The notes under the pieces are model-generated. The model had not been told where the DNA came from. It made no database searches and saw nothing but the letters and a program-made list of their open reading frames with translations. DNA of 11,732 bases from an uncultured Oscillospiraceae bacterium (GTDB taxonomy: Bacteria > Bacillota > Clostridia > Oscillospirales > Ruminococcaceae), in assembly GCA_900546885.1 (NCBI GenBank), contig UREN01000057.1, positions 1-11,732 of the forward strand, in the 5' to 3' direction. Numbering within the stretch: the first letter of the stretch is position 1; each line of letters begins with the position of its first letter. Below are positions 1-6,306 of the stretch, in pieces. The translations under genes were made by a program, and so were the position numbers.

Positions 1-465
1 ATAGCTGTCCTCTACATCCAGCCGGAACGCCTCGTTCAGGCGCTGCTGCACGCGGCAGTACAGCTCCAGCTCTTCATCGGTGAATATCTCCAGCTTCTGA
101 AATGTGCGCGCATAGCAGGCCTGCTCGAACTTGTGGTGGTCGTTGAACACCCGCCAGCCCGCCTCTGTAAGGAACAGGTTGTATTCGCGGTTGTTGTGCT
201 GGTTGCGCACCTGCTCTACCCAGCCCTTTTGCTTAAGCTTGCGAATAATTTGGCTGTAGGCGCTGGGCGTTTTGCCATTGCTTGCCGCTATTTCGGTGAT
301 GGTTGCCGATTTATGCCGCCCAATATACTGAATTACTTTCGATTCTGCCTGGTACATCGTTACCTCGCCGTATTGGTGCGGCAACGAATCGTATTCTGCC
401 ATCAGGTCATAGCCGATGTCCACAATGTCCATCAGCTTCTGGCACAGTTCCTCGCGTGCGTCCAT
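1..465 (-). CDS. MarR-type winged-helix transcriptional regulator (partial, C-terminus off the left edge)
   Basis: The frame is open from ATG at 465 to base 1, giving 155 residues without a stop, so the C-terminus lies outside the window. Residues about 42-104 read as a MarR-type winged helix: a helix around SKVIQYIGRH, the helix-turn-helix stretch TITEIAASNGKTPSAYSQII, then a wing ending in NREYNLFLTEAG, matching the LTxxG end of MarR wings. MarR proteins are cytosolic dimers that usually repress nearby genes and release DNA on ligand binding; no ligand can be read here. The chosen start has an AGAGGA-type ribosome site at 474-480. The same frame stays open upstream to another ATG at 624 with a stronger AAAGGAG site, which would add 53 atypical residues. 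It has its own promoter, so it is probably transcribed separately from the 692-1642 gene. Confidence 0.8.
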   Translation of the reverse strand, partial: MDAREELCQKLMDIVDIGYDLMAEYDSLPHQYGEVTMYQAESKVIQYIGRHKSATITEIAASNGKTPSAYSQIIRKLKQKGWVEQVRNQHNNREYNLFLTEAGWRVFNDHHKFEQACYARTFQKLEIFTDEELELYCRVQQRLNEAFRLDVEDSY

Positions 466-495
466 TTCAAATTTCCTCTTTCTTGCAGAGCGCAC

Positions 496-516
496 CGGCA
501 TGCCTTTGGCATGCCG
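496..516 (-). repeat. Perfect 9-bp hairpin in the leader of the MarR-type gene
   Basis: CGGCATGCC (496-504) and GGCATGCCG (508-516) are perfect complements around a 3-base loop. The hairpin sits just upstream of the ribosome site for ATG 465, inside the predicted transcript. It could stabilise the mRNA, gate ribosome access or serve as a protein-binding palindrome. There is no following U-run, so it is not a standard terminator. Confidence 0.6.
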
Positions 517-551
517 CGCCCAGATGCCTATCCAGGGGCTGCAGCCATTTT

Positions 552-574
552 GCGCTGCGGCAAAGGCGCAGCGC
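552..574 (-). repeat. Second leader hairpin, perfect 8-bp arms
   Basis: GCGCTGCG (552-559) pairs exactly with CGCAGCGC (567-574) across a 7-base loop. Together with the hairpin at 496-516 it makes a two-stem leader between the promoter and ATG 465. It is not followed by T residues on either strand. Confidence 0.55.
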
Positions 575-641
575 CGCGGCTGGCAGGCCATCCGGCCGCA
601 AACTGTGCCGCCGCCCCCTTGCATCTTTCTCCTTTTGTAAA

Positions 642-670
642 AGTATACCATCTTTTCTGCCTTCCGGCAA
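642..670 (-). promoter_or_regulatory. Promoter for the MarR-type gene (extended -10)
   Basis: On the minus strand, TTGCCG (665-670) is a 4/6 match to a -35 box. It is followed by a 17-bp spacer and TATACT (642-647) with an extended TGG just upstream (648-650). Transcription would start near 635. That leaves only about 11 bases before ATG 624, or about 170 bases of structured leader before ATG 465. An inverted repeat, GCCTT/AAGGC (659-663 and 669-673), surrounds the -35 box and could be an operator. Confidence 0.6.
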
Positions 671-691
671 GGCGGCCCCACGGCACGGGCA

Positions 692-1642
692 TTACGCCCC
701 GCCCAGCCAGTACAGATCGCGCCGAAGGCAAAGGCCCAGCTTTTTCTGCAAAGCAAGCGAGGCGCGGTTGCCTGCAGAGATATAGCAGAACGGCACGCGC
801 CCCTGCCGCAGCAGCCGCGCAATGGCGTGCGCTTCCAGCGCGGCGCCCAGCCCCATGCGGCGGAACTGCGGCAAAACCGCCAGCATACCCATGCTTCCAC
901 CGGGGTGCTGGCCAATGAACCCCGCCAGCTGCCGGCCCTGCGGGCCCGGCAGAAAGGCCCCTGTGAAAACCCCCGCCGCAAGGCGCGCAGCCATTTCGTC
1001 GCGGGAAAGCAGGGCATTGTGCGCACAAACAAGTTCTGCCCATTCGGGGCCCAGCGCTGCAAAGCGCACCCCCTTTGCCTGCCAGAACGGCGGCTGGGCG
1101 CCCCAATAAACTGCCTGCGTGCATGCGGGCGGCAGCGGCTGGCCCATCATCTCTGCTGCGGCCAGGGCGGCAGCCCGCCCATGCACCCCCAGCATGGCGC
1201 CCGGCGCCGGCGGCCCGGCCCTGTGCAAAAGGCGGGCCGCCGCGGCCCGTGTGCCCGCGGCCAGCAAAAGGCCGCCCCCCTGCACGCGCAGCAGCACGCC
1301 GCTTTTTTCTGCGGCCACAACGCCCGCTTTGCCCCAGCGCAGGGCCTCTTGCATATCCACACAGGCGGGCCTTTGCGCCAGATATTCCCAGGCCGCCAGG
1401 GCAGGGGCCGCAAGGGCAGCCTTCTGCGCATGGGTCAGGCGCTTCAGCGCCGCCTCACGGCGCATGGCCTCGCTTTTGGTGGCATATTCCTCTGTGTACA
1501 CAAGGCGCACCGGCCGGTGCGCACGGGTATACTTGGCGCCGCGCCCGGTTTCATGCAAAAGCACGCGCCGGGTGATGTCCGGCGTATAGCCCGCATAGAA
1601 ATTCATACCGGCACATGCCAGCAGGTAAGCCGTGTGCGCCAT
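692..1642 (-). CDS. GIY-YIG nuclease domain fused to a GNAT acetyltransferase
   Basis: 316 residues. Residues 3-78 match the small YhbQ/UPF0213-type GIY-YIG fold: TAYLLACAG replaces the GIY segment, FYAGYTPD the YIG segment, then ITRRVLLH, GRGAKYTR, RPVRLVYTEEY and REAALKRLTHAQK. Residues about 85-190 resemble the degenerate N-terminal half of clostridial FR47-type acetyltransferases. Residues about 195-305 are a GNAT domain with the acetyl-CoA loop RRMGLG at 261-266 and the late motif SAGNRASLALQKKLG. Stand-alone UPF0213 proteins are usually about 80-100 residues, so the remainder is a fused partner. Start ATG 1642 was chosen because AAAGGAGG lies 7-8 bases upstream; further upstream the frame holds no domain-like sequence. 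It lies 80 bp after the MYG1-type gene and is probably cotranscribed with it. Substrates of both domains are unknown. Confidence 0.85.
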   Translation of the reverse strand: MAHTAYLLACAGMNFYAGYTPDITRRVLLHETGRGAKYTRAHRPVRLVYTEEYATKSEAMRREAALKRLTHAQKAALAAPALAAWEYLAQRPACVDMQEALRWGKAGVVAAEKSGVLLRVQGGGLLLAAGTRAAAARLLHRAGPPAPGAMLGVHGRAAALAAAEMMGQPLPPACTQAVYWGAQPPFWQAKGVRFAALGPEWAELVCAHNALLSRDEMAARLAAGVFTGAFLPGPQGRQLAGFIGQHPGGSMGMLAVLPQFRRMGLGAALEAHAIARLLRQGRVPFCYISAGNRASLALQKKLGLCLRRDLYWLGGA

Positions 1643-1670
1643 GGCGGCGCCTCCTTTCCCCAAGCAGGGC

Positions 1671-1719
1671 AGCGGCCATGCGCCCGCCGCGCCGGTTTTG
1701 CGGCGCATGGGGCGCCGCT
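1671..1719 (-). repeat. Stem-loop between the MYG1-type and GIY-YIG/GNAT genes
   Basis: CATGCGCC (1677-1684) pairs with GGCGCATG (1702-1709), and the outer AGCGGC (1671-1676) pairs with GCCGCT (1714-1719) across a 4-base bulge. It sits just after the MYG1 stop and just before the next ribosome site. With no U-run it looks more like an intercistronic mRNA structure than a terminator. Confidence 0.5.
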
Positions 1720-1722
1720 GCG

Positions 1723-2556
1723 CTATTCCTGTGCAAGCTCCATCGCCAGGCGGCACGCGGCAATGGCGTCTTGCCGGGTGCCTGTTGTGATGAGAAAGCG
1801 CCCGGCATGGCAAAATTTCAGGGTTTCAATGCCGGAAATGCCGGGCAGGTCTGCCTCTGGCGCGCCAGCCCACTCGGCCGGAAAGGGCACACGCAGCGCC
1901 TGGGTGCCAAAGCGCTGGGGCACCCCCTGTGCACAGTAGCCGCCGCGCTGGGACGGGTACACCACAAACTTTGCGCGGCTGGGGATGAGGTACTGCTTCC
2001 AGGGGGCAAAGCGCTTCAATTCCACAATGCCGCCCTTTGCCTTTGCCAGCGCACCGCGCACCTCGGCCTCGGCCCGTGTGATGGCGCGGATACTCTCCAG
2101 CTTATGGCTCAGAAGGTCCTGCGCCACAGCCACCGCCTCTTCAAAACAGGCGTCTTCGTCTTTTTCTTCATCCCACCGGGGGTTATAGGCGGCAATCAGG
2201 TTGGCAAGCTGGTTGCCGCAGCCCGTGTTGTCGTCTTCATCCAGTGGCTTTACAAAGCCGTCGTCAAAGCGTTTGGCCTCTTTTTCGCCCACAAGGGCAG
2301 GGCCCAGCTTGCGCCAAAGCAGGCCAAAGGCCGCATATTTCACCCCGCACTCACGCACAGGGGTATCTTTTCCATGATGGTCAAACGGGCCGTCGCCAAT
2401 GTCGAACACAATGCCGTCATAGCCCTCCGGCACAGAAAAGCCCCGCTGGATGCGGATGTTGGGGTTGCACAGGCGCAGCAGCGCAGCCGCGAACACATCG
2501 TCCGCATGGAAGCGCCCTGCGTGGGTAAAGCCTTTGTCCGGCACGGTGAATGTCAT
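1723..2556 (-). CDS. MYG1 family protein (UPF0160), DHH-like metal-dependent phosphoesterase/exonuclease
   Basis: 277 residues. The N-terminus has the family metal motifs THAGRFHADDVFAAALL (H12, H17, D19-D20) and DIGDGPFDHHG (D52, D55, D59, H60-H61). The C-terminal half carries the MYG1 signatures FVVYPSQRGGYCAQGVP, RVPFPAEWAG, SGIETLKFCHAGRF and a final TRQDAIAACRLA helix. Human MYG1 is reported as a 3'-5' RNA exonuclease; bacterial members are little studied, so a nuclease or phosphoesterase role is inference. The start ATG 2556 has AAGGAG 6-7 bases upstream and places the family N-terminus correctly. It is first in a unit with the GIY-YIG/GNAT gene and is read from a promoter near 2660. 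Confidence 0.9.
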   Translation of the reverse strand: MTFTVPDKGFTHAGRFHADDVFAAALLRLCNPNIRIQRGFSVPEGYDGIVFDIGDGPFDHHGKDTPVRECGVKYAAFGLLWRKLGPALVGEKEAKRFDDGFVKPLDEDDNTGCGNQLANLIAAYNPRWDEEKDEDACFEEAVAVAQDLLSHKLESIRAITRAEAEVRGALAKAKGGIVELKRFAPWKQYLIPSRAKFVVYPSQRGGYCAQGVPQRFGTQALRVPFPAEWAGAPEADLPGISGIETLKFCHAGRFLITTGTRQDAIAACRLAMELAQE

Positions 2557-2583
2557 GATATGCTCCTTTTGGGTGTAATTTTG

Positions 2584-2649
2584 CCACGCCCAATGCGGCG
2601 CACCCGCCTTTCCCGGGGATGTGCCGCATGTTCGCCCGCATTTGCGTGG
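2584..2649 (-). promoter_or_regulatory. Structured 5' leader of the MYG1-type gene
   Basis: Nested inverted repeats: an outer CCACGC (2584-2589) with GCGTGG (2644-2649), and an inner ATGCGGCGCAC (2593-2603) with GTGCCGCAT (2621-2629), which pair with a 2-base bulge. The structure fills almost the whole predicted leader, from just after the transcription start to just before the ribosome site. No known riboswitch class was recognised. Confidence 0.4.
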
Positions 2650-2659
2650 GGTGAAATTT

Positions 2660-2690
2660 ATTATACCACATTCCACACAGGTTGTGGTAT
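2660..2690 (-). promoter_or_regulatory. MYG1 promoter with overlapping operator-like inverted repeat
   Basis: On the minus strand, TATAAT (2660-2665) is preceded by TGG (2666-2668), an extended -10; no good -35 was found. ATACCACA (2663-2670) and TGTGGTAT (2683-2690) form a perfect 8-bp inverted repeat with a 12-bp spacer that starts inside the -10 box. That is the expected place for a repressor operator. The regulator is unknown. Confidence 0.55.
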
Positions 2691-2791
2691 CAGTTGCCCG
2701 TTTGGTGCGCCAGGCAGGGCACCTTCTGCCGGATGAAAGCAAGGTGTTACCATAAAAGCCCCTTTTTAGAAACAGTTTTGTTACTCCGATA

Positions 2792-2810
2792 TGGTATAAT
2801 AAGCATTATA
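2792..2810 (+). promoter_or_regulatory. Amidase promoter, extended -10 with palindrome
   Basis: TGGTATAAT (2792-2800) is a consensus extended -10 reading toward the amidase. TATAAT (2795-2800) is also the left arm of an inverted repeat with ATTATA (2805-2810), so a bound protein would cover the start site. The predicted leader is about 160 bases. Confidence 0.55.
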
Positions 2811-2870
2811 AAAAATGCCATCGCGGGCCGCAGGCAAAGCGGCTTTAAGAAGCAGGCGCCCGTGCTGAAA

Positions 2871-2889
2871 GCCCAGGATTTGTCTGGGC
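2871..2889 (+). repeat. Hairpin in the amidase leader
   Basis: GCCCAG (2871-2876) and CTGGGC (2884-2889) pair perfectly around a 7-base loop. Flanking AAA and TTT could extend the stem with a bulge. A weaker GCGGC/GCCGC pair (2920-2924, 2934-2938) follows before the ribosome site. The rest of the non-coding stretch 2691-2950 shows no gene. Confidence 0.4.
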
Positions 2890-2950
2890 GCTTTGGCGGG
2901 CAAACAGAATAACCCGGCTGCGGCCAGTTGCCTGCCGCGGCTGCGGAAGG

Positions 2951-2957
2951 AAGGAGG
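2951..2957 (+). promoter_or_regulatory. Ribosome binding site that fixes a TTG start
   Basis: AAGGAGG lies 8 bases before TTG 2966. No ATG or GTG in this frame stands at a suitable distance, so the site decides the start of the amidase. The start places a basic N-terminus directly before the single membrane helix. Confidence 0.75.
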
Positions 2958-2965
2958 CGGCAGTT

Positions 2966-5131
2966 TTGGCCGCATACAGAAAACGCAGGGGGCGCACTTC
3001 GCGCGGGCCCGCTATCCTGACAGGCATTGCCATCGGGCTGGTGCTGCTGGCGTTGGGCGGCGGGGCCCTGTGGCTGTTTGCCCCCCGCGCCCGAAACGCC
3101 GGCCTTGCCAGCGCCAAGGCGCCGGAGGGCCAGGTGAAGGGCTATGCCGTGCAGTTGGGCGCCGGGCCCTATACAAGGGACAGCCTTTCGCAGTGGGCTG
3201 CAGACACGGCGGATGAGGCCGCGGCCCTTGGCATGAACGCATTGTTCTTTTCCATTGACGGGCCCGGGGGCGTGGTGTTTGAGACCAAGCATGCAAAGCG
3301 GGGCACCGCGCTTTCTGACGGCGACACATTCTTCCACAAGCTGGATGCTTTGCACACCCTGTGTGAGGCCGCGGCGCAAAAGGGGCTGGCCGTATATGCC
3401 GTGGCACAGCAGGCAAATGCCGAAAATGCCACATACCGCGACACCGTCCTGGCCGATATCCGTCAGCGCTATGCCACAGCGGGCATCGCCGTGCCCATGG
3501 CCGCAAACGGGGCGCAGGGGCCATTCAGCATCTATTCCACCCCGCAGGGCACCCTGGCTGCCGTCACACCAGAGAGCGTGGCCCAGGCAGGCGAGTTTTT
3601 CCTGTTGACCACCTCGGCAGATTTCGGCGGCGCGGTGTTCACCCAGGCGGCCGTTTCTGCTGCGCCGGGTGATGCCGCTGTGCTGCTCAGCGCCATGGAC
3701 GGGCGCACCCCGCCCACGCTGCTGGGCTACACCCCACCCGCCTCTTTGGGCGTGACCTACCCGAACGACGGCGCTTCCATTGACACGAAAACGTGCTTTG
3801 TGATGGGCACGTCAGACCCGGCACAGCCCCTCACTTTAAATGGGGAAGAAGTGCCCCGCTATGGTACAAAAGGGTTGTTTGGCGTGCTGGTGACGCTGGA
3901 TGAGGGCGAAAACGAGCTGGTCTTTGCCAACGGCGCCGCCTCGCTCACCTGGCACATCACAGGCCCGGCGCCCAAAACAGGGCAGGGCGGCGGCACCGGC
4001 GGCAAGCCGCCGCACGACAGCACGGCCAGCGTGCCCGAGGGCACCTTTGTGCAAACCACCGGCCTGATTACCAGCCTTTTGTACGACCCCTCCGGCGACG
4101 GCAACATCAGTGAAACGGCGCGCCGCGGCGCCATTGCACAGGTGGCGGCATGCGCTGAAACCGTGCGCAACGGAAAGACCACCTGGGCCTACCAGCTCAC
4201 CAGCGGGGACTGGGTGCTGGCCTACAACGTGCAGGAGGTAGAGGGCGGCACCGCCAGCTTTACCGGCGCGCAGGCCGTGTGCAGCGGGCGCGACGAACTT
4301 TTGCAGTTCAGCGGCAGCGGCACACCGCTGGCCTATACAAACCAAATTGAAAACACGCTCAGCCTGCGCTTTTACGGCGCAGAATTTGCGGCAGATTTTG
4401 CCGTCAGCGGCTCTTCCCTGGTGCGCCGGTGCGAGGTGAAACCCTTCGAGGGCGGCACAGAGCTTGTGCTGCATTTCGACGCGCCGCTTTGGGGGCATGT
4501 GATTTCGTACGAGGGCAACACGGTGCAGGTAGTGCTGAAAGCGGCCCCCACCAGAAGCACAGAGCCGAACAAGCCGCTGGCAGGCGTGAAGGTTCTGCTG
4601 GACGCCGGCCACGGCGACACAGACACCGGCGCCATGGGTGCGGGCGGCCAAAACGCCCCGCTGGAAAAGGATGCAAACCTTGCCGTGGCCAAGGCGGCCC
4701 AATACCGGCTGGAACAGCTGGGCGCCACGGTGGAAATGATTCGCACAGATGACACCTTTCTCTCTCTGGAGCAGCGCAACGCCAAAATCACCGAGCTTCG
4801 GCCCGATTTTTTCATTGCCGTGCACCACAATTCTGTGCTGCTGAACAACGATGCCAACCAATCCAGCGGAACCGAGTGCTATTATTTCTACGATTCCGGC
4901 AAAGCGCTGGCCGAAACGCTGGTTGCCCAGGTGACGGCAGCCACCCGGCGGCCCTCCCGCGGGGCCATGTGGGGGTATTACTATGTCACCCGCAACACCC
5001 TGTGCCCTGCCGTTCTGCTGGAGACGGGCTTTATGCCGAACCCGGCGGAATTTGAAACCGTGACAGATGAGACATCCATGTGGGCTGCGGGCGACGCCAT
5101 TGCCCACAGCGTGCTGGCCTGTGTAACCTGA
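2966..5131 (+). CDS. Membrane-anchored N-acetylmuramoyl-L-alanine amidase (Amidase_3) with degenerate glycosidase-like domain
   Basis: 721 residues from a TTG start. A basic N-terminus precedes one membrane helix (about 16-39) with no clear cleavage site, so the protein is probably anchored with its bulk outside. Residues about 57-215 resemble a reduced GHL10-type glycosidase-like barrel (GYAVQLGAGPYTRDS, AALGMNALFFSIDGPGG, AAQKGLAVYAVAQQ). Residues 265-330 look like an Ig-like beta domain (TYPNDGAS through GENELVFANG). A Gly/Pro linker spans about 332-359, followed by beta-rich sequence. Residues 538-720 are Amidase_3, with expected zinc ligands H549 (DAGHG), E567 (LEKDANL) and H620 (AVHHNS) and catalytic E686 (LLETGF). 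It should cleave the lactyl-amide bond between MurNAc and the stem peptide during wall remodelling. It is monocistronic between its own promoter and a terminator. Confidence 0.92.
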   Translation: MAAYRKRRGRTSRGPAILTGIAIGLVLLALGGGALWLFAPRARNAGLASAKAPEGQVKGYAVQLGAGPYTRDSLSQWAADTADEAAALGMNALFFSIDGPGGVVFETKHAKRGTALSDGDTFFHKLDALHTLCEAAAQKGLAVYAVAQQANAENATYRDTVLADIRQRYATAGIAVPMAANGAQGPFSIYSTPQGTLAAVTPESVAQAGEFFLLTTSADFGGAVFTQAAVSAAPGDAAVLLSAMDGRTPPTLLGYTPPASLGVTYPNDGASIDTKTCFVMGTSDPAQPLTLNGEEVPRYGTKGLFGVLVTLDEGENELVFANGAASLTWHITGPAPKTGQGGGTGGKPPHDSTASVPEGTFVQTTGLITSLLYDPSGDGNISETARRGAIAQVAACAETVRNGKTTWAYQLTSGDWVLAYNVQEVEGGTASFTGAQAVCSGRDELLQFSGSGTPLAYTNQIENTLSLRFYGAEFAADFAVSGSSLVRRCEVKPFEGGTELVLHFDAPLWGHVISYEGNTVQVVLKAAPTRSTEPNKPLAGVKVLLDAGHGDTDTGAMGAGGQNAPLEKDANLAVAKAAQYRLEQLGATVEMIRTDDTFLSLEQRNAKITELRPDFFIAVHHNSVLLNNDANQSSGTECYYFYDSGKALAETLVAQVTAATRRPSRGAMWGYYYVTRNTLCPAVLLETGFMPNPAEFETVTDETSMWAAGDAIAHSVLACVT

Positions 5132-5136
5132 AAAAC

Positions 5137-5179
5137 GCCCCGTTCCGGGCCTAAAAACCTGGAGCGGGGCACTTTTATT
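5137..5179. terminator. Bidirectional rho-independent terminator between convergent genes
   Basis: GCCCCGTTCC (5137-5146) pairs with GGAGCGGGGC (5161-5170), 10 bp with one G-U pair. On the plus strand it is followed by ACTTTTATT, directly after the amidase stop. On the minus strand it is followed by GTTTTT, just after the IclR-type stop at 5191. It therefore fits both convergent genes. Confidence 0.85.
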
Positions 5180-5190
5180 GAACTAAAAGT

Positions 5191-5973
5191 TTAGAAAGAT
5201 GTATTCTTTTGCGCCATATGGGCAGACAGCCCTTCGGTGGCATTGCGCAGAAGGGCAACCAGCCCCGGCAGGCGCTCGCTGCGAAAAATGGCCTGCGGGT
5301 AGGCAATGCTGACGGCGGCCGTCACCCGGCCGCCTGCCCCGCGCACCGGGCAGGCCACGGCCCCCACCTGCGGGATAAACTCGCCCGCGTCAAAGGCATA
5401 GCCCTGGCTGCGGATATCCCGCGCAATGTTTTGAAACCGCGCTTCGTCCGTAACCGTGAGGGGCGTATAGGGCTCGGGCGGTATTTTGAAATAATTGTGG
5501 ATAGCCGCCTGGCCCTGATAGGCCAGCAGCAGTTTGCCTGCCGCACCCGTGTGCAAAGGGTAGCGCGTGCCTTCGTCCACTGTAATGCGAATTTTCTGCG
5601 GGCCCAGGGCCAATGCCGCCACGCAGCACGCGCGGCCGCAGGCGATGTTCAGTTTCACCGTCTGCCCGCTTTGCAGGGCAAGCTGTTCCAGCACGGGGCC
5701 CGCAAACTCTTTCAGGCGCGCCTGCTGCTCTTCCCGGTTCACAAAGCCCTGTTCAAACAGAGGGCCGGGGGTGTACAGCTTTGTCTGCTCATCTTCGCAC
5801 AAATAGCCGCTGTGCACAAGTTCCGCCAACAGGCGGTAAAAAGTGGTTTTCGGGCATGGGCAGCGGTGTGCAAGCTCTTTCGCGGGCAGGCCGCCGCTTT
5901 CAAACACGGCTTTCAGCACCAGGGTGGCCCGCGCCAGCGCGGGCACCGGCGCATACTGTGCATCATGCTCCAT
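5191..5973 (-). CDS. IclR-family transcriptional regulator
   Basis: 260 residues, the usual IclR length. Residues about 10-70 are the N-terminal winged helix (ALARATLVLKAVFES, LPAKELAHR, PKTTFYRLLAELVHSGYL). The effector domain shows the family pattern TVDEGTRYPLHTGAAGKLLLA (written here in part as HTGAAGKLLLA, 141-151), then GYAFDAGEF (191-199) and VGAVACPV to TAAVSIAYP (203-225). IclR proteins bind small carboxylates or sugar acids and usually control an adjacent catabolic gene. ATG 5973 was chosen because AAAGGAGG lies 9 bases upstream; ATG 5982 is almost fused to that site. It is divergent from the RraA-type gene, which is the most likely target. Confidence 0.9.
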   Translation of the reverse strand: MEHDAQYAPVPALARATLVLKAVFESGGLPAKELAHRCPCPKTTFYRLLAELVHSGYLCEDEQTKLYTPGPLFEQGFVNREEQQARLKEFAGPVLEQLALQSGQTVKLNIACGRACCVAALALGPQKIRITVDEGTRYPLHTGAAGKLLLAYQGQAAIHNYFKIPPEPYTPLTVTDEARFQNIARDIRSQGYAFDAGEFIPQVGAVACPVRGAGGRVTAAVSIAYPQAIFRSERLPGLVALLRNATEGLSAHMAQKNTSF

Positions 5974-5990
5974 CTGCTGCATCCTCCTTT

Positions 5991-6011
5991 CCCCGGCCAT
6001 GGCGGCCGGGG
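5991..6011 (-). repeat. Perfect 8-bp GC hairpin next to the IclR ribosome site
   Basis: CCCCGGCC (5991-5998) and GGCCGGGG (6004-6011) pair exactly around a 5-base loop. They abut the ribosome site at 5984-5990 of the IclR-type gene, and there is no U-run. This is possibly a translation- or stability-modulating structure. Confidence 0.55.
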
Positions 6012-6127
6012 CGCCCTGCGCGCATTTGCCCGGGTGGGCAAGTGCCAATTGCGGCGCAGGCGCCGTGCCAAATATAAAACTTTTTGGTTGAAACCCGGCT
6101 GAAAAACAAAACAAAAAATGCGCTTGC

Positions 6128-6141
6128 CGAAAGCGTTTTCA
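6128..6141. promoter_or_regulatory. cre-like catabolite control site
   Basis: CGAAAGCGTTTTCA matches the Gram-positive cre consensus TGWAANCGNTNWCA at 13 of 14 positions; only the first base differs. It lies in the divergent region between the IclR-type and RraA-type genes, about 75 bp upstream of the suggested RraA-type -35 box. It suggests CcpA or another LacI-type regulator acts here; no such gene is in the window. Confidence 0.5.
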
Positions 6142-6150
6142 TAGATGAAA
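6137..6150. promoter_or_regulatory. Palindrome TTTCAT-AG-ATGAAA, candidate IclR operator
   Basis: Perfect 6-bp inverted repeat with a 2-bp centre, overlapping the last bases of the cre-like site. AAACTTTTT follows at 6148 and also occurs at 6077-6085, a direct repeat 71 bp apart. The location between the IclR gene and its divergent neighbour fits an operator, but IclR operators vary too much to assign by eye. Confidence 0.4.
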
Positions 6151-6203
6151 CTTTTTTGCGCGGTTCTTGTGTATGTTGCCCTGTTCCAGGTTTAAAAATT
6201 TAT

Positions 6204-6244
6204 GCAGGCCGGAAATTGAACGCCTGCCCGGGCCGCGGTAAGAT
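6204..6244 (+). promoter_or_regulatory. Probable promoter of the RraA-type gene with inverted repeat over the -35
   Basis: TTGAAC (6216-6221, 4/6), a 17-bp spacer and TAAGAT (6239-6244, 4/6) read toward the RraA-type gene. GCAGGC (6204-6209) and GCCTGC (6222-6227) form a 6-bp inverted repeat with a 12-bp spacer that frames the -35 box. Both boxes are imperfect, so an activator may be required. Confidence 0.4.
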
Positions 6245-6257
6245 AAAGCTGTAAACA

Positions 6258-6279
6258 GGGCGCGCGGCACGCGGCGCCC
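6258..6279 (+). repeat. Leader hairpin upstream of the RraA-type ribosome site
   Basis: GGGCGC (6258-6263) pairs with GCGCCC (6274-6279) around a 10-base loop. It ends 10 bases before the AAGGAGG ribosome site at 6290-6296. Confidence 0.45.
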
Positions 6280-6306
6280 ACTTAGAAACAAGGAGGGTTT
6301 TGCATC

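Noticed and set aside
1..465. HxlR-type activator of hxlAB
   Set aside because: The wing and helix pattern is MarR-like; the HxlR signature is absent and the gene lies 6.6 kb from hxlAB.
1643..1813. Longer start (to ATG 1813) for the GIY-YIG/GNAT gene
   Set aside because: It would overlap the MYG1 coding end and precede a strong ribosome site at the conserved N-terminus; the added residues have no domain character.
827..1939. Long plus-strand frames opposite the GIY-YIG/GNAT and MYG1 genes (also 133-918 and 1615-2736)
   Set aside because: They are low-complexity translations antisense to conserved proteins.
3836..5107. 423-codon minus-strand open frame inside the amidase gene
   Set aside because: It lies opposite the Amidase_3 catalytic motifs, has no plausible domain and no suitable ribosome site.
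6071..6099. Promoter for the IclR gene using TATATT at 6071-6076
   Set aside because: The -10 box is reasonable but no -35 or extended -10 was found at proper spacing, so it is not listed.
5209..6102. 297-codon plus-strand frame opposite the IclR gene
   Set aside because: It is antisense to a clear IclR protein and has no recognisable domain.
5974..6114. Longer IclR start at 6114
   Set aside because: It would read through the leader hairpin and ribosome site; the extra residues do not resemble IclR N-termini.
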